From Cyanobacterium stanieri PCC 7202 (GTDB lineage: Bacteria > Cyanobacteriota > Cyanobacteriia > Cyanobacteriales > Cyanobacteriaceae): DNA of 64,000 bases. The stretch covers positions 496,001-560,000 of the forward strand of contig CP003940.1 in NCBI GenBank assembly GCA_000317655.1, given 5' to 3'. Below are positions 8,633 through 16,546 of this stretch, one piece after another; position 1 is the stretch's first letter; each line of letters opens with the position of its first letter. The position numbers and the translations under genes were made by a program. The notes below the pieces were generated by a model. That model saw only the letters and a list, made by a program, of their open reading frames with translations. It did no database searches and was not told the DNA's origin.

Positions 8633-9415
8633 ATGAAAAAATCTCTTATTCTCCTCACCCTAATTACTACCTTTGTGCCAACCGCTGTCAAGGCAGAAAA
8701 CCTTGCTCATCTCAGCCAGTTATTACGCACAAAAGAGTGTCAAGAATGTGATTTGAGCGAAGCCGGTTTAGTGATGGCAAATCTTTCAGGGGCTAATCTT
8801 GTCGGTGCTAATCTTGTCGGGGCTAATCTTAGTCGTGCTAATTTAAATGGAGCAAATCTAAGCGGTGCTAATTTGACAGGGGCATCCCTCCACGGTGCTA
8901 ATTTAACAGGGGTAAATTTGACGGGGGCAATCCTCAATCAAACTGATTTGAGAAATGCGAGGGTTGTGGGGGCAAACTTTGAGCAAACAAATCTAAATAA
9001 TGCCTATATCGATGGCATTATAGGGATGCCGACAAATGTTTTTTCCGCTGAACAGTTTTTTGCTTGGGCTTTGGCAGAAGACCGTCGGGGAAACTACCCC
9101 CAAGCGCTAAATTATTATAATACGGCCATTGAACTTGATCCTGACATGGCTGCGGCATATTTGGCAAGGGGGGTAATTAGGGCGCGTTATGACCGAATGA
9201 ATATTGCCATCGAGGATTTTAGAAGGGCTGAAACTATTTATACTAAAGAGAATAATGAGGAGGGGTTGAGTCTTGCTAATCAATTTATCGAATTGAGTGA
9301 GGCAAAATTGGAAAGTCCTCGCAATCCCATTGCACCGCCAAATCAAGGTAGCCCAGCGTTTGTTCAGGCAGTCGGTGGTATCCTACCATTTTTATTTAGA
9401 TTTTTGGCGTTTTAA
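8633..9415 (+). CDS. Secreted pentapeptide-repeat protein with C-terminal TPR
   Basis: A signal peptide (residues 1-21, hydrophobic core ending in VKA) is followed by a short Cys-containing segment (KECQECDLSEAGL). A run of about 15 pentapeptide repeats of the A(N/D)LXX type covers residues 40-125. These repeats form a right-handed quadrilateral helix. Residues 140-195 contain a TPR-like pair (YPQALNYYNTAIELDPDMAAAYLARG). The product should be periplasmic or lumenal and mediate protein contacts; no catalytic site is visible. The layout is common in cyanobacteria. The start is preceded by eight C residues and lacks a Shine-Dalgarno sequence. DUF3146 follows 26 bp later, probably in the same transcript. 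Confidence 0.85.
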   Translation: MKKSLILLTLITTFVPTAVKAENLAHLSQLLRTKECQECDLSEAGLVMANLSGANLVGANLVGANLSRANLNGANLSGANLTGASLHGANLTGVNLTGAILNQTDLRNARVVGANFEQTNLNNAYIDGIIGMPTNVFSAEQFFAWALAEDRRGNYPQALNYYNTAIELDPDMAAAYLARGVIRARYDRMNIAIEDFRRAETIYTKENNEEGLSLANQFIELSEAKLESPRNPIAPPNQGSPAFVQAVGGILPFLFRFLAF

Positions 9416-9441
9416 TTAATTGTTGTCAATCTATCGAATTC

Positions 9442-9696
9442 ATGGCATTACCAGAAACCATCGCTCAGGTCAGAATTACTAATCAATCTTGGCAAACAGG
9501 TAAAATACAAGGGGAAATAGAGGCGGGTAGTTATCAATGGCAGTTTGAGTGGCAATTTTTGCAGGGTAAGTTATCCCTGAAGCCCACTTTGGGAAGGAGT
9601 CTTATTCAAGAACCCCTTGCCCGTTTTTTGGAACATTCTGACTATCAATTAGAGGTTGGGGGGGATTATCAGTTTGCAGTGAGGGCAAAACTATAA
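9442..9696 (+). CDS. DUF3146 family protein
   Basis: This 84-residue soluble protein has the TAQVRITNQSW-like opening (here IAQVRITNQSWQTGKI), the YQWQFEWQF centre and the LEVGGDYQFAVRA end. I associate this pattern with DUF3146, a cyanobacteria-specific family of unknown function. It has no signal peptide, transmembrane segment or catalytic motif, and is predicted mostly beta-strand. It lies 26 bp downstream of the pentapeptide gene and converges on pcyA. Confidence 0.75.
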   Translation: MALPETIAQVRITNQSWQTGKIQGEIEAGSYQWQFEWQFLQGKLSLKPTLGRSLIQEPLARFLEHSDYQLEVGGDYQFAVRAKL

Positions 9697-9715
9697 TTTT
9701 TTCTATTATTAATAA

Positions 9716-10453
9716 TCATTCAGGAATGTCAAAAAGAACTTTTGTCATATAGGTATCTGCCCAATCAATTCCGAATGCTTTTTCAAGAATTTTTCTTGTT
9801 TTATCGTTCTTTTGTTGCTGGTTACAGTAATGTTTTTGCCCTTCTAAATAAAGTTGTTTTTCCTGTTCATTTACTTGATTTGAACTGGTGGCAATTTGAC
9901 AATGAATGGTTAAAAAGTTAACTACTCTATGTAAAAATTTTTGTTCTTCTTGTTCATCACTGGGGCGAATAAAAAGACAGTAGGGGGAAAAGATGTCTCC
10001 CCATGGGGGTAATTCTCGAACATCTTGAAAATTGTCATCTTCTAAGCTAGATAGTTTTTCTTGATATTGGGAAGATAGTTTTTTGTCGCCACTGGTGGGG
10101 GATAAGTCTACAATGGCGGCACTAATCCCTTTTTTTCCTGCTACGATGTCACAGCCAAACATGGGTAGGGGATATTCTGATTTGGGAAACATTACACAGT
10201 GCAAAATATCAAGGTTTTCCCCTACTTTGGCTAGTTCGAGGTGCATTTTACGAAATTCTCGGCTTTGGGCGCAACAGTTTTGAATGGTTAATCTTTCTCC
10301 TTCTAATTTGCCTTCTACATAGCCTAATTCTTCTGGTAGTTCAAAGGGTGATAGGTCTAGGTGCGATCGCCACGTATCCACAATACTATCACCTAATTGA
10401 TTAATCAGAGGGTGTAATCTTTCCTTTAAATCAGATTTAAAAACTTGAGTCAT
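9716..10453 (-). CDS. pcyA: Phycocyanobilin:ferredoxin oxidoreductase
   Basis: PcyA reduces biliverdin IXa by four electrons from ferredoxin to 3Z-phycocyanobilin, the chromophore of phycobiliproteins and cyanobacterial phytochromes. The 245-residue length is normal. The catalytic neighbourhood is intact: HLELAKV, LDILHCVMFP (His85) and MFGCDIVAG (Asp102). These correspond to the Glu76, His88 and Asp105 triad of the Synechocystis enzyme. The gene is a single unit on the minus strand, divergent from tatA across about 100 bp. Its presence confirms a phycobilisome-bearing cyanobacterium. Confidence 0.95.
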   Translation of the reverse strand: MTQVFKSDLKERLHPLINQLGDSIVDTWRSHLDLSPFELPEELGYVEGKLEGERLTIQNCCAQSREFRKMHLELAKVGENLDILHCVMFPKSEYPLPMFGCDIVAGKKGISAAIVDLSPTSGDKKLSSQYQEKLSSLEDDNFQDVRELPPWGDIFSPYCLFIRPSDEQEEQKFLHRVVNFLTIHCQIATSSNQVNEQEKQLYLEGQKHYCNQQQKNDKTRKILEKAFGIDWADTYMTKVLFDIPE

Positions 10454-10553
10454 ATATACTTTTATAATAGTTTTTCGTTATCATGCAGTTATCAGTGTAC
10501 AAAAAAACTGATCCTCAAATCTTTTCGTTATGTAACAATAGGAGCGTAAATTT

Positions 10554-10724
10554 ATGTTTGGCTTAGGCATTCCCGAAATAGCAATTATTCTGATCGTCGC
10601 TATCTTGATTTTTGGGCCCAAAAAGTTACCAGAGTTGGGAAATGCCCTCGGGAAAAGTTTACGAGGATTTAAAGAAGAAATTAGCAATAAACCTGAAGAC
10701 GATGACAACGAAAAAGACTATTAA
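10554..10724 (+). CDS. tatA: Twin-arginine translocase TatA/TatE-type subunit, 56 aa
   Basis: This small gene encodes MFGLGIPEIAIILIVAILIF followed by the family hinge GPKKLPELG. An amphipathic helix (NALGKSLRGFKEEI) and an acidic tail (KPEDDDNEKDY) complete it. That is the exact TatA/E design of one transmembrane helix, hinge and surface helix. TatA oligomers form the pore for folded proteins in plasma and thylakoid membranes. The start is well supported by AGGAG at 10540-10544, 9 nt before ATG. Fourteen bp downstream begins a second small membrane protein gene, probably co-transcribed. At 56 residues it is on the short side for the family. Confidence 0.9.
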   Translation: MFGLGIPEIAIILIVAILIFGPKKLPELGNALGKSLRGFKEEISNKPEDDDNEKDY

Positions 10725-10738
10725 AAACAAACACCCTA

Positions 10739-10978
10739 ATGGATAAAGATACTCGTTTTGCATTATTAGTAATAGGCTTACCATTCTTAGGTTTAATCTA
10801 TTGTCTCGTCATTTTAGGAGTTATGATGACTTCCTCCGTTGCCCAAGATAACCCCGTCACTACAGGTATTATTTTTGGCATCATTCCTTTAGGAATCGCT
10901 ATGTATCTTTGGATTAGCGCTTCGGCAAAAGCATATCACAAAAAAAATAAAGACTTGAGATTTTCACAATCACATTAG
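10739..10978 (+). CDS. Small two-helix membrane protein, unknown function
   Basis: The 79-residue product has two hydrophobic helices (about residues 8-32 and 42-60) and a basic C-terminal tail (SAKAYHKKNKDLRF). I do not recognise a family beyond small conserved cyanobacterial membrane proteins. It starts 14 bp after tatA on the same strand, which suggests co-transcription. A functional tie to Tat export is not shown by the sequence. Confidence 0.6.
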   Translation: MDKDTRFALLVIGLPFLGLIYCLVILGVMMTSSVAQDNPVTTGIIFGIIPLGIAMYLWISASAKAYHKKNKDLRFSQSH

Positions 10979-11198
10979 ATTCATTTCTTTATTTTGAGAA
11001 TATTTTGGGCTAGTTAATATGCAAAAATAGACTAATTAAAATGCAAAAACAGTAATAAATATTTTAATTTAGTATTCAATTTTACATTTTACCGTAATTA
11101 ATCCCCCTACTATAAGCATTAATCAAATAATTAATAATTAAGAATTGCATTTCGTTATTTTTTTTACAAAATTAACTATCAATTAGAGGGGTTACCAA

Positions 11199-12032
11199 AT
11201 GGATTATTTATTGCCACAGGATTTAATTAATACAGTTATCGATGCGGCACGAAGCAAGTCGAAATTGTCCATTAAAAATTTAATGATTAGAGGATTTTAT
11301 TCTGGGGCAATTCTTGGAGTTGCGACAACCTTAGCTATTACCATTGCCGTGCAGTCTCAGATTCCTTTTTTAGGGGCATTACTATTCCCATGGGGATTTG
11401 CTTCTATTGTTTTGTTTGGCATGGAATTAGTGACAGGTAACTTTGCCATTATGTGTATAGGTTTGTTAGCAGGAAAGGTTCGTTTTCACAAAGCCCTTAA
11501 CAATTGGTTGTGGGTGTATTTGGCTAATTTTTTGGGTTGTTTAACTGTTGCCCTCTTAATGAGTTATTCTCTAACCGATGGTGGTATGATTGCTCCCTCT
11601 GCGGTGGGAGAAAAAATTATGGAAATAGCGGTTTCTAAATCTGTGACCATTAGAGAAATGGGCTTATCTGGTTTTACTTTATTTATTGTTCGGGGAATTG
11701 TTTGTAATTTCCTTGTCTGTATTGCCGTAATGATGGGTTTTGTGAGTAAATCCGTAATCGGTAAAATTGTTGGTTGTTGGTTTCCCATCATGGCGTTTAT
11801 TGTCTTGGGGATGGAACATATTGTGGTTAATATGTTTTTCCTGACAACAGGTATGGCTTTAGGTGCTGATATTACGGGTATGGATATGGTCTTTTGGAGT
11901 TTTTTACCTGTCACTATTGGTAATTTGATTGGGGGAGGTATATTTGTTGGAGCGTTGTTTTATGTCACTCATTCTTCTGTTAATTTTAAATCCCCTCATA
12001 TACTAGAAGAGGTTAAAAGAAATTTGGCTTAA
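11199..12032 (+). CDS. Formate/nitrite transporter (FNT/FocA-NirC) family channel
   Basis: The 277-residue protein has the six-helix FNT fold. Its landmarks are FYSGAILGVATTLAI in helix 1, LFGMELVTGNFAIM in the loop-helix 2 region, the NWLWVYLANFLGC segment and the GMEHIVVNMFF re-entrant region. FNT pentamers pass formate, nitrite or bicarbonate-like anions with protons. In cyanobacteria nitrite or formate are both possible, and the sequence alone does not decide. GAGGGG lies upstream of the ATG, and a 220 bp AT-rich leader precedes it. It converges with gshB, with only 3 bp between stop codons. No nitrate assimilation genes are adjacent. Confidence 0.88.
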   Translation: MDYLLPQDLINTVIDAARSKSKLSIKNLMIRGFYSGAILGVATTLAITIAVQSQIPFLGALLFPWGFASIVLFGMELVTGNFAIMCIGLLAGKVRFHKALNNWLWVYLANFLGCLTVALLMSYSLTDGGMIAPSAVGEKIMEIAVSKSVTIREMGLSGFTLFIVRGIVCNFLVCIAVMMGFVSKSVIGKIVGCWFPIMAFIVLGMEHIVVNMFFLTTGMALGADITGMDMVFWSFLPVTIGNLIGGGIFVGALFYVTHSSVNFKSPHILEEVKRNLA

Positions 12033-12035
12033 CTA

Positions 12036-12989
12036 TCAAAACAAAGATTTGATGGTTTCTTTGCCCAAACTAACGCCGTCTAAACGATCAATTTCTCGAA
12101 TGCCTGTGGGGCTGGTAACGTTGACTTCTGTTAAATAACCGCCAATTACATCAATGCCCACGAAGGTTAAACCATCATCAATTAATTTGGGGGCAACAGC
12201 ATCACATATTTTTAAGTCTTGGGGGGTAATTTCTGTTTTGGCTACTCTACCTCCTACTGCCATATTTCCCCGAAATTCTTTGCCTGTGGGAATACGATTG
12301 ACTGCCCCTAGGGGTTTACCATTTACTAAAATAATTCTTTTATCTCCTTCTTTGGCGGCGGGGAGATATTGTTGTACCATGACTGGTTCTTGTCCTTGTT
12401 TTGTGCTAATTTCGATAAGGGAGTTAAAGTTGCGATCGCCCTTTTCCAAGAATAAGATACCTTCTCCTGCTTTACCTCCAAGGGGTTTGATTACGGCTTG
12501 ATTTTTTGCTTCCAGAAAATCGGCAATGACGGATTTACTTTGAGTAACAATGGTATCGGGGATAACGGAGGAAAAATTAAGGGCATATATCTTTTCATTA
12601 GCACCTCGAATACCTTGGGGAGAGTTGATTACTTTTGTTTTGTCTGGATCAATTAGATCTAAGATATAGGTAGCGTAGAGATAACTAATTGTAACGGGAG
12701 GATCCTTACGCATAAATACCCCATCAAATGCTTCTAAGGGTAAAAATTGCGAATCATGGAGATGATACCAGTTATCTTCGGCAATCCAGTGATTATCGAC
12801 TAATTTTACGGGTTTTAGGGTAACAGATTGTAAATGTCCGTAGGCTTTACCATCAACAATACTCAACTGCGGAAGATAAGTAATCCAAATTTCATGACCG
12901 AGAATTTGCGCCGCTTCCATTATGGCTACACTACTATCATGGGTAGGATCTAATTTTGAAATAGGATCTATTATAAAGGCAAGTTTCAT
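12036..12989 (-). CDS. gshB: Glutathione synthetase
   Basis: GshB joins gamma-glutamylcysteine and glycine with ATP to make glutathione in the cytoplasm. The 317-residue chain begins with the family N-terminus MKLAFIIDPI, has the ATP-grasp core (VIKPLGGKAGEGI, MVQQYLPAAKEGDKRI) and ends with the metal and substrate segment ITEVNVTSPTGIREI-like (here YLTEVNVTSPTG). The length is normal for the bacterial type. It lies 69 bp upstream of... that is, in transcription order, the glutaredoxin gene precedes it on the same strand. The two form a glutathione module: synthesis plus a glutathione-dependent reductant. Confidence 0.95.
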   Translation of the reverse strand: MKLAFIIDPISKLDPTHDSSVAIMEAAQILGHEIWITYLPQLSIVDGKAYGHLQSVTLKPVKLVDNHWIAEDNWYHLHDSQFLPLEAFDGVFMRKDPPVTISYLYATYILDLIDPDKTKVINSPQGIRGANEKIYALNFSSVIPDTIVTQSKSVIADFLEAKNQAVIKPLGGKAGEGILFLEKGDRNFNSLIEISTKQGQEPVMVQQYLPAAKEGDKRIILVNGKPLGAVNRIPTGKEFRGNMAVGGRVAKTEITPQDLKICDAVAPKLIDDGLTFVGIDVIGGYLTEVNVTSPTGIREIDRLDGVSLGKETIKSLF

Positions 12990-13058
12990 GAGTTATTTTG
13001 ATGGTAAATGATGACGAAAAGTTAAGAAAAATTGTAATTCTTCTTCAAAAAAAATATT

Positions 13059-13319
13059 TTAACTATTCAATAAAGAATCTAATTCTCCTGCTCTTTCTAG
13101 GGCATAAATATCATCACAACCCCCTATATGTTGGTCATTGATAAAAATTTGAGGAACACTTGTTCTTCCGTTGGCTCTTTCTGACATTTTTTCTTTTTCG
13201 GTGCGATCGCCATCTATACAATACTCAATAAAATCAACATTTTTTTCTTTTAATAATCCTTTAGCACGGATACAAAAAGGACAGGTGCTCCAAGTATAAA
13301 TTTCTACTTTTGCAGTCAT
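13059..13319 (-). CDS. grxC: Glutaredoxin 3 (GrxC type)
   Basis: This 86-residue glutaredoxin has the dithiol active site CPFC at Cys13-Cys16. It also has the cis-proline loop RTSVPQIFI and the glutathione-binding HIGGCDD segment. It reduces protein disulfides and glutathione mixed disulfides at the expense of glutathione. It is transcribed just ahead of gshB on the same strand with a 69 bp gap, so a two-gene operon is likely. Its length and motifs are normal for the family. Confidence 0.92.
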   Translation of the reverse strand: MTAKVEIYTWSTCPFCIRAKGLLKEKNVDFIEYCIDGDRTEKEKMSERANGRTSVPQIFINDQHIGGCDDIYALERAGELDSLLNS

Positions 13320-13678
13320 AGAGGTTAATATTTCTTTACAAGAATGCCATTAAGGTTTAATTGTACATCAGATTGGCAAGGACAATGTGAACAATTAACC
13401 ATAAAATCTAATTCATTTTGCCCTTATCCCTATACATTACTACGGTCATCAGGCAACTTGTCTTAACATAAGTTAACGTAGAGAAAATAGACCCTCTCAA
13501 AAAAGACGCAATCAAAAAAACAAAGAATAATTGAACCTTTTGTAAGGTGTAACAAATCTAAATAAGTGAGGGGCTTCGTATCTATGATAATTATCGAATT
13601 TTTCTCATGGTATTTTGATAACTCCTTTAGATTGAAAACCGATAATCAAGATGTAATCATTTTAGAAATAGAGAGAAA
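13320..13678. other. Divergent intergenic region, no confident gene
   Basis: These 359 bp lie between the glutaredoxin gene and the cellulose-synthase-like gene. A 40-codon ORF from 13346 has no ribosome binding site and is not called. A short palindrome (GATAATTATC, 13586-13595) lies about 80 bp before the synthase start. No convincing promoter pair was found. Confidence 0.4.
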
Positions 13679-16003
13679 ATGTTAAAAAATTATCGAATTT
13701 ATCCTGCTACCGCCATAATTTTAAGTTTTTTGATCATAACTATTAGTATCTTTAGTGCATGGCTAACAGGAGAAGAGACAGTTTCTCGCTTTTTTAGTTA
13801 TATTACCCATAACAATCCTCCTATTTGGCTAACAGTTCCCAATTTTGAGAGTAATTATTTATTATATTTACCCGCACTAATATCAATTATCTTTGCTTTT
13901 TTAGTTAACAAAATATTCCAAAGACAAAATAGAATCAATCGTTTAATAACTATCACTGTTTTAACTTTTTTGATGGTACGTTATATTTTGTGGCGTAGTT
14001 TTTCAAGTTTAAACTTTGAGAACAAAATTACTGGTATTTTTAGCTTACTTTTATTAGGTATTGAGCTATTCTTTATTTTCAGTCCTTTCTTACAAAATCT
14101 ATTGATGTTGGGGCTAAAATTTAGAAATAGAGAAGCCGATAAATTAAGTCAAATAGTTAGAGAGGGAGATTATCAGCCGATGGTAGATATTTTTATTCCC
14201 ACCTATAACGAACCCTACAATATTATCAAAAAAACTATTGTTGCCTGTCAGGGAATAGATTATCAACAAAAAAAAGTTTATCTTTTGGATGACGGAGATA
14301 GAAAAGAAATTGCTCAATTAGCTGATAATTTGGGTTGTCATTATATTACTCGCTCTAATAATGATCACGCCAAAGCTGGTAATTTAAACAATGCTTTAAA
14401 ATATACTGAGGGCGAAATAATTGCTGTATTTGATGCAGATTTTATTCCTAAACAGAATTTTTTGACTCGCACCGTGGGCTTTTTTCAAAAACAAAAATTA
14501 GCCCTATTACAAACCTATCAAAGTTTTTATTCTCCTGATCCTGTGGTGCGTAATTTAAGTTTAGAGAATGATTTTCCTCCTGATGTGGAAATTTTTTCTC
14601 GTCATTATCAAGTAATCAGGGATAGTTGGCATAGTGCGTTATGTTATGGTAGTTCTTTTTTAGTTAGACGAGAACATTTATTGGAAATAGGGGGTTTTTG
14701 TCAAAATTCTTTGAGTGAGGATTATCATACGGGGGTGAAATTATCTGCTTGGGGTTATGAGGTGGCATATCTCAATGAAAGTTTGAGCGTGGGATTGTCC
14801 GCAGAAAATATTTTTGGGCATATTAGGCAAAGACAAAGATGGGCTAGGGGTACTATTCAATCTTTATTTATTCCTGAGAATCCTCTAACCATTAGGGGGT
14901 TAAATTTTTGGCAAAGATTAGCTCATTTTGAGGGAATTGTTCAATGGTTTACTAGCCCTTTACGAATTGTTATTTTCTTTTTGCCGTTAGTTTACACGGC
15001 AGGTATTTTACCTATCAAAGCCTCTGGGGAGGAAATTGTTTATTTTGTGGTGCCATATTATTGTGTACAGGTTGGCACTTTTGCTTGGTTAAATTTTCGC
15101 AGTCGTTCGGCGATGATTTCTGAGGTTTATAATATTGTTACTACTTTTCCTGTGGCGTGGGAGGTCGTGCAAACTTTGATTACTCCTTTTGCTTCTATTT
15201 TTAAGGTTACACCAAAAGGTACTAAGTGCGATCGCTACTATTTTAATTGGAGTCTCGCATCTCCTTTGTGTTTTGTGTTGGCTGTCAATGTGGTTAATTT
15301 AATTAGTATTGTTGGTTTAATTAGGGAAAATTCTTTGGGGGAATTAAATTCATTGGGAGGAGTTGGCTTAATTCTTTTTTGGAATATTTATAATTTAATC
15401 ATTATTTCCCTTTCTCTTTGGGCGATGTTAGATGTGCCAAAACCTAATAATTATGAATGGTTTAATGTTTTTGAGGGTGTTAAGCTAGTGATTGATGAGC
15501 ATATTTATCAGGGAATTATGACCCAAATTTCTGATGTTGGTGCTTGTATGGAGTTAAATTATTCCTCTTCCCTAGAAAGCTATCATCAACAACGGCAAGG
15601 ATTTGTTAATAATAATCAAGTTTCTGATCATAGTATAGAAATGATTGCCCATGATTTATATATTATGGGAGAAGTTATTGATATTATTAATGATGGGGAT
15701 AAATATAAAATAAAAATATTTTTTCATACAGAAAAAGATTCAATTTATCGTCAATTGATTACTAAAGTTTATCGCTTAAATAGTTACTACCCCTGCTCTG
15801 TATTAAATACGGCTTCTGAATTAAAAACTCTCTATCTTTTACTCAAATCTTTAATTGTTACCCCTTGGCGTTGGATCAATTATAGCTTTTACCAGCAAAC
15901 ACAATTATCCTCTACGATGTTTTATCCATTATCAATGAGTCGTAATGGCAGTCACCATTCTGTGCTGATTTCAAGCTCAGAGGATGAGGGTTATAATCGT
16001 TAA
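13679..16003 (+). CDS. Cellulose synthase-like GT2 processive glycosyltransferase (BcsA type)
   Basis: The 774-residue membrane enzyme has four N-terminal hydrophobic helices. A GT2 catalytic domain follows, with the D, D, D, QxxRW set: LLDDGD near 203, DADF near 252, SEDYHTG near 345 and RQRQRW near 382. Several C-terminal helices come next. It should polymerise a beta-glucan or related polysaccharide from UDP-sugar and extrude it. After the helices (from about residue 600) lies a region placed like the c-di-GMP-binding PilZ domain of BcsA. The RxxxR signature is absent, so c-di-GMP control is doubtful. No bcsB or export partner is adjacent. A probable sRNA gene or long 3' UTR with a terminator follows. 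Confidence 0.85.
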   Translation: MLKNYRIYPATAIILSFLIITISIFSAWLTGEETVSRFFSYITHNNPPIWLTVPNFESNYLLYLPALISIIFAFLVNKIFQRQNRINRLITITVLTFLMVRYILWRSFSSLNFENKITGIFSLLLLGIELFFIFSPFLQNLLMLGLKFRNREADKLSQIVREGDYQPMVDIFIPTYNEPYNIIKKTIVACQGIDYQQKKVYLLDDGDRKEIAQLADNLGCHYITRSNNDHAKAGNLNNALKYTEGEIIAVFDADFIPKQNFLTRTVGFFQKQKLALLQTYQSFYSPDPVVRNLSLENDFPPDVEIFSRHYQVIRDSWHSALCYGSSFLVRREHLLEIGGFCQNSLSEDYHTGVKLSAWGYEVAYLNESLSVGLSAENIFGHIRQRQRWARGTIQSLFIPENPLTIRGLNFWQRLAHFEGIVQWFTSPLRIVIFFLPLVYTAGILPIKASGEEIVYFVVPYYCVQVGTFAWLNFRSRSAMISEVYNIVTTFPVAWEVVQTLITPFASIFKVTPKGTKCDRYYFNWSLASPLCFVLAVNVVNLISIVGLIRENSLGELNSLGGVGLILFWNIYNLIIISLSLWAMLDVPKPNNYEWFNVFEGVKLVIDEHIYQGIMTQISDVGACMELNYSSSLESYHQQRQGFVNNNQVSDHSIEMIAHDLYIMGEVIDIINDGDKYKIKIFFHTEKDSIYRQLITKVYRLNSYYPCSVLNTASELKTLYLLLKSLIVTPWRWINYSFYQQTQLSSTMFYPLSMSRNGSHHSVLISSSEDEGYNR

Positions 16004-16072
16004 TCCATAAAGGTTTTAAGTAGGTGGGGAAATAGCATACTACCTCCTTGGGGAAATTTTGTCTTAAAATAG

Positions 16073-16101
16073 TTGCAAATAACTATCAACTAGGTTATAC
16101 T
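16073..16101 (+). promoter_or_regulatory. Predicted sigma-70 promoter for a small RNA
   Basis: TTGCAA (16073-16078) and TATACT (16096-16101) are separated by exactly 17 bp. Transcription would start near 16108. No coding gene follows on this strand before the terminator at 16273-16306. Confidence 0.45.
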
Positions 16102-16107
16102 TTTTAT

Positions 16108-16306
16108 AGTAGTTATTTAAATAAGTTTGCAGTAACGAAAGCAGTCTAAAAGGTTGTTGGCAATTACCACAAACTTGCTTGGCTTCGTCAGTGATCAATG
16201 ATCATTGACCAAGTCTCGATGGCGAAGGTGAAAATTGTTCTTAATGTGTTAAATTGTTTCCTCAATTTCTTTAGGGGCTTCCCTCATAACGGAGTCCCTT
16301 TTTTTT
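16108..16306 (+). ncRNA. Candidate small non-coding RNA (about 200 nt)
   Basis: The segment is bounded by a promoter with 17 bp spacing and a strong intrinsic terminator. I found no credible ORF inside. It contains a perfect 14 bp palindrome (TCAATGATCATTGA, 16195-16208), flanked by CTTGG/CCAAG and by CTTCG / CGAAG-type segments that could extend a stem. I could not match it to 6S RNA, tmRNA, SRP RNA or a riboswitch class. The alternative is that this is only the long 3' UTR of the upstream synthase gene. Confidence 0.4.
16273..16306 (+). terminator. Strong intrinsic terminator
   Basis: AGGGGCTTCC pairs with GGAGTCCCT (one bulge, one G-T pair) around an 8 nt loop, and eight T residues follow. 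It works only on the plus strand, because the other side lacks a T run. Confidence 0.75.
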
Positions 16307-16434
16307 CAAAAATTTAAATAATTGCCGTAGTTTTTTCTTTTTTCCTTTCTCTTGATTTTTGGGGAAAGGATTTTTTATGGAAAATCTTGGGTCTAATATC
16401 AAGTTCGAGTAATCAGTTATGAAAAAGATTCCTG

Positions 16435-16472
16435 TTTTGCCCCCTAAATCCCCCAATTCTGGGGGACTTTCA
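16435..16472 (+). repeat. Dispersed C5/G5 palindromic repeat, copy 1
   Basis: This copy reads TTTTGCCCCCTAAATCCCCC, then AATTCTGGGGGACTTTCA. It has two C5 runs and one G5 run, so the G run can pair with either C run. Further copies lie at 27116, 28251, 36038 and 42145, all intergenic. Confidence 0.8.
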
Positions 16473-16546
16473 TTGTCACAATTTATCTGAACTTAATATA
16501 AAACTTCGTCATTCATGACGGCTTTATATTATCAATTATCAATTAT

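Noticed and set aside
10979-11198. NtcA site (GTA-N8-TAC) before the formate/nitrite channel gene
   Set aside because: The closest match has a spacing of 11, not 8, so nitrogen control is not supported.
13346-13468. 40-codon plus-strand ORF upstream of the synthase gene
   Set aside because: It has no Shine-Dalgarno and an unremarkable composition, and lies in a promoter region.
16108-16306. Reading the ncRNA candidate as 6S RNA
   Set aside because: I could not form the long closing stem with a central bubble, and 6S in cyanobacteria is, as I recall, usually near purK; purK here (56982-58094) is far away and has no such RNA beside it.
16271-16456. 61-codon minus-strand ORF after the sRNA candidate
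   Set aside because: It is Lys/Gly/Pro-rich, runs through the terminator hairpin and the palindromic repeat, has no ribosome site and no recognisable fold.
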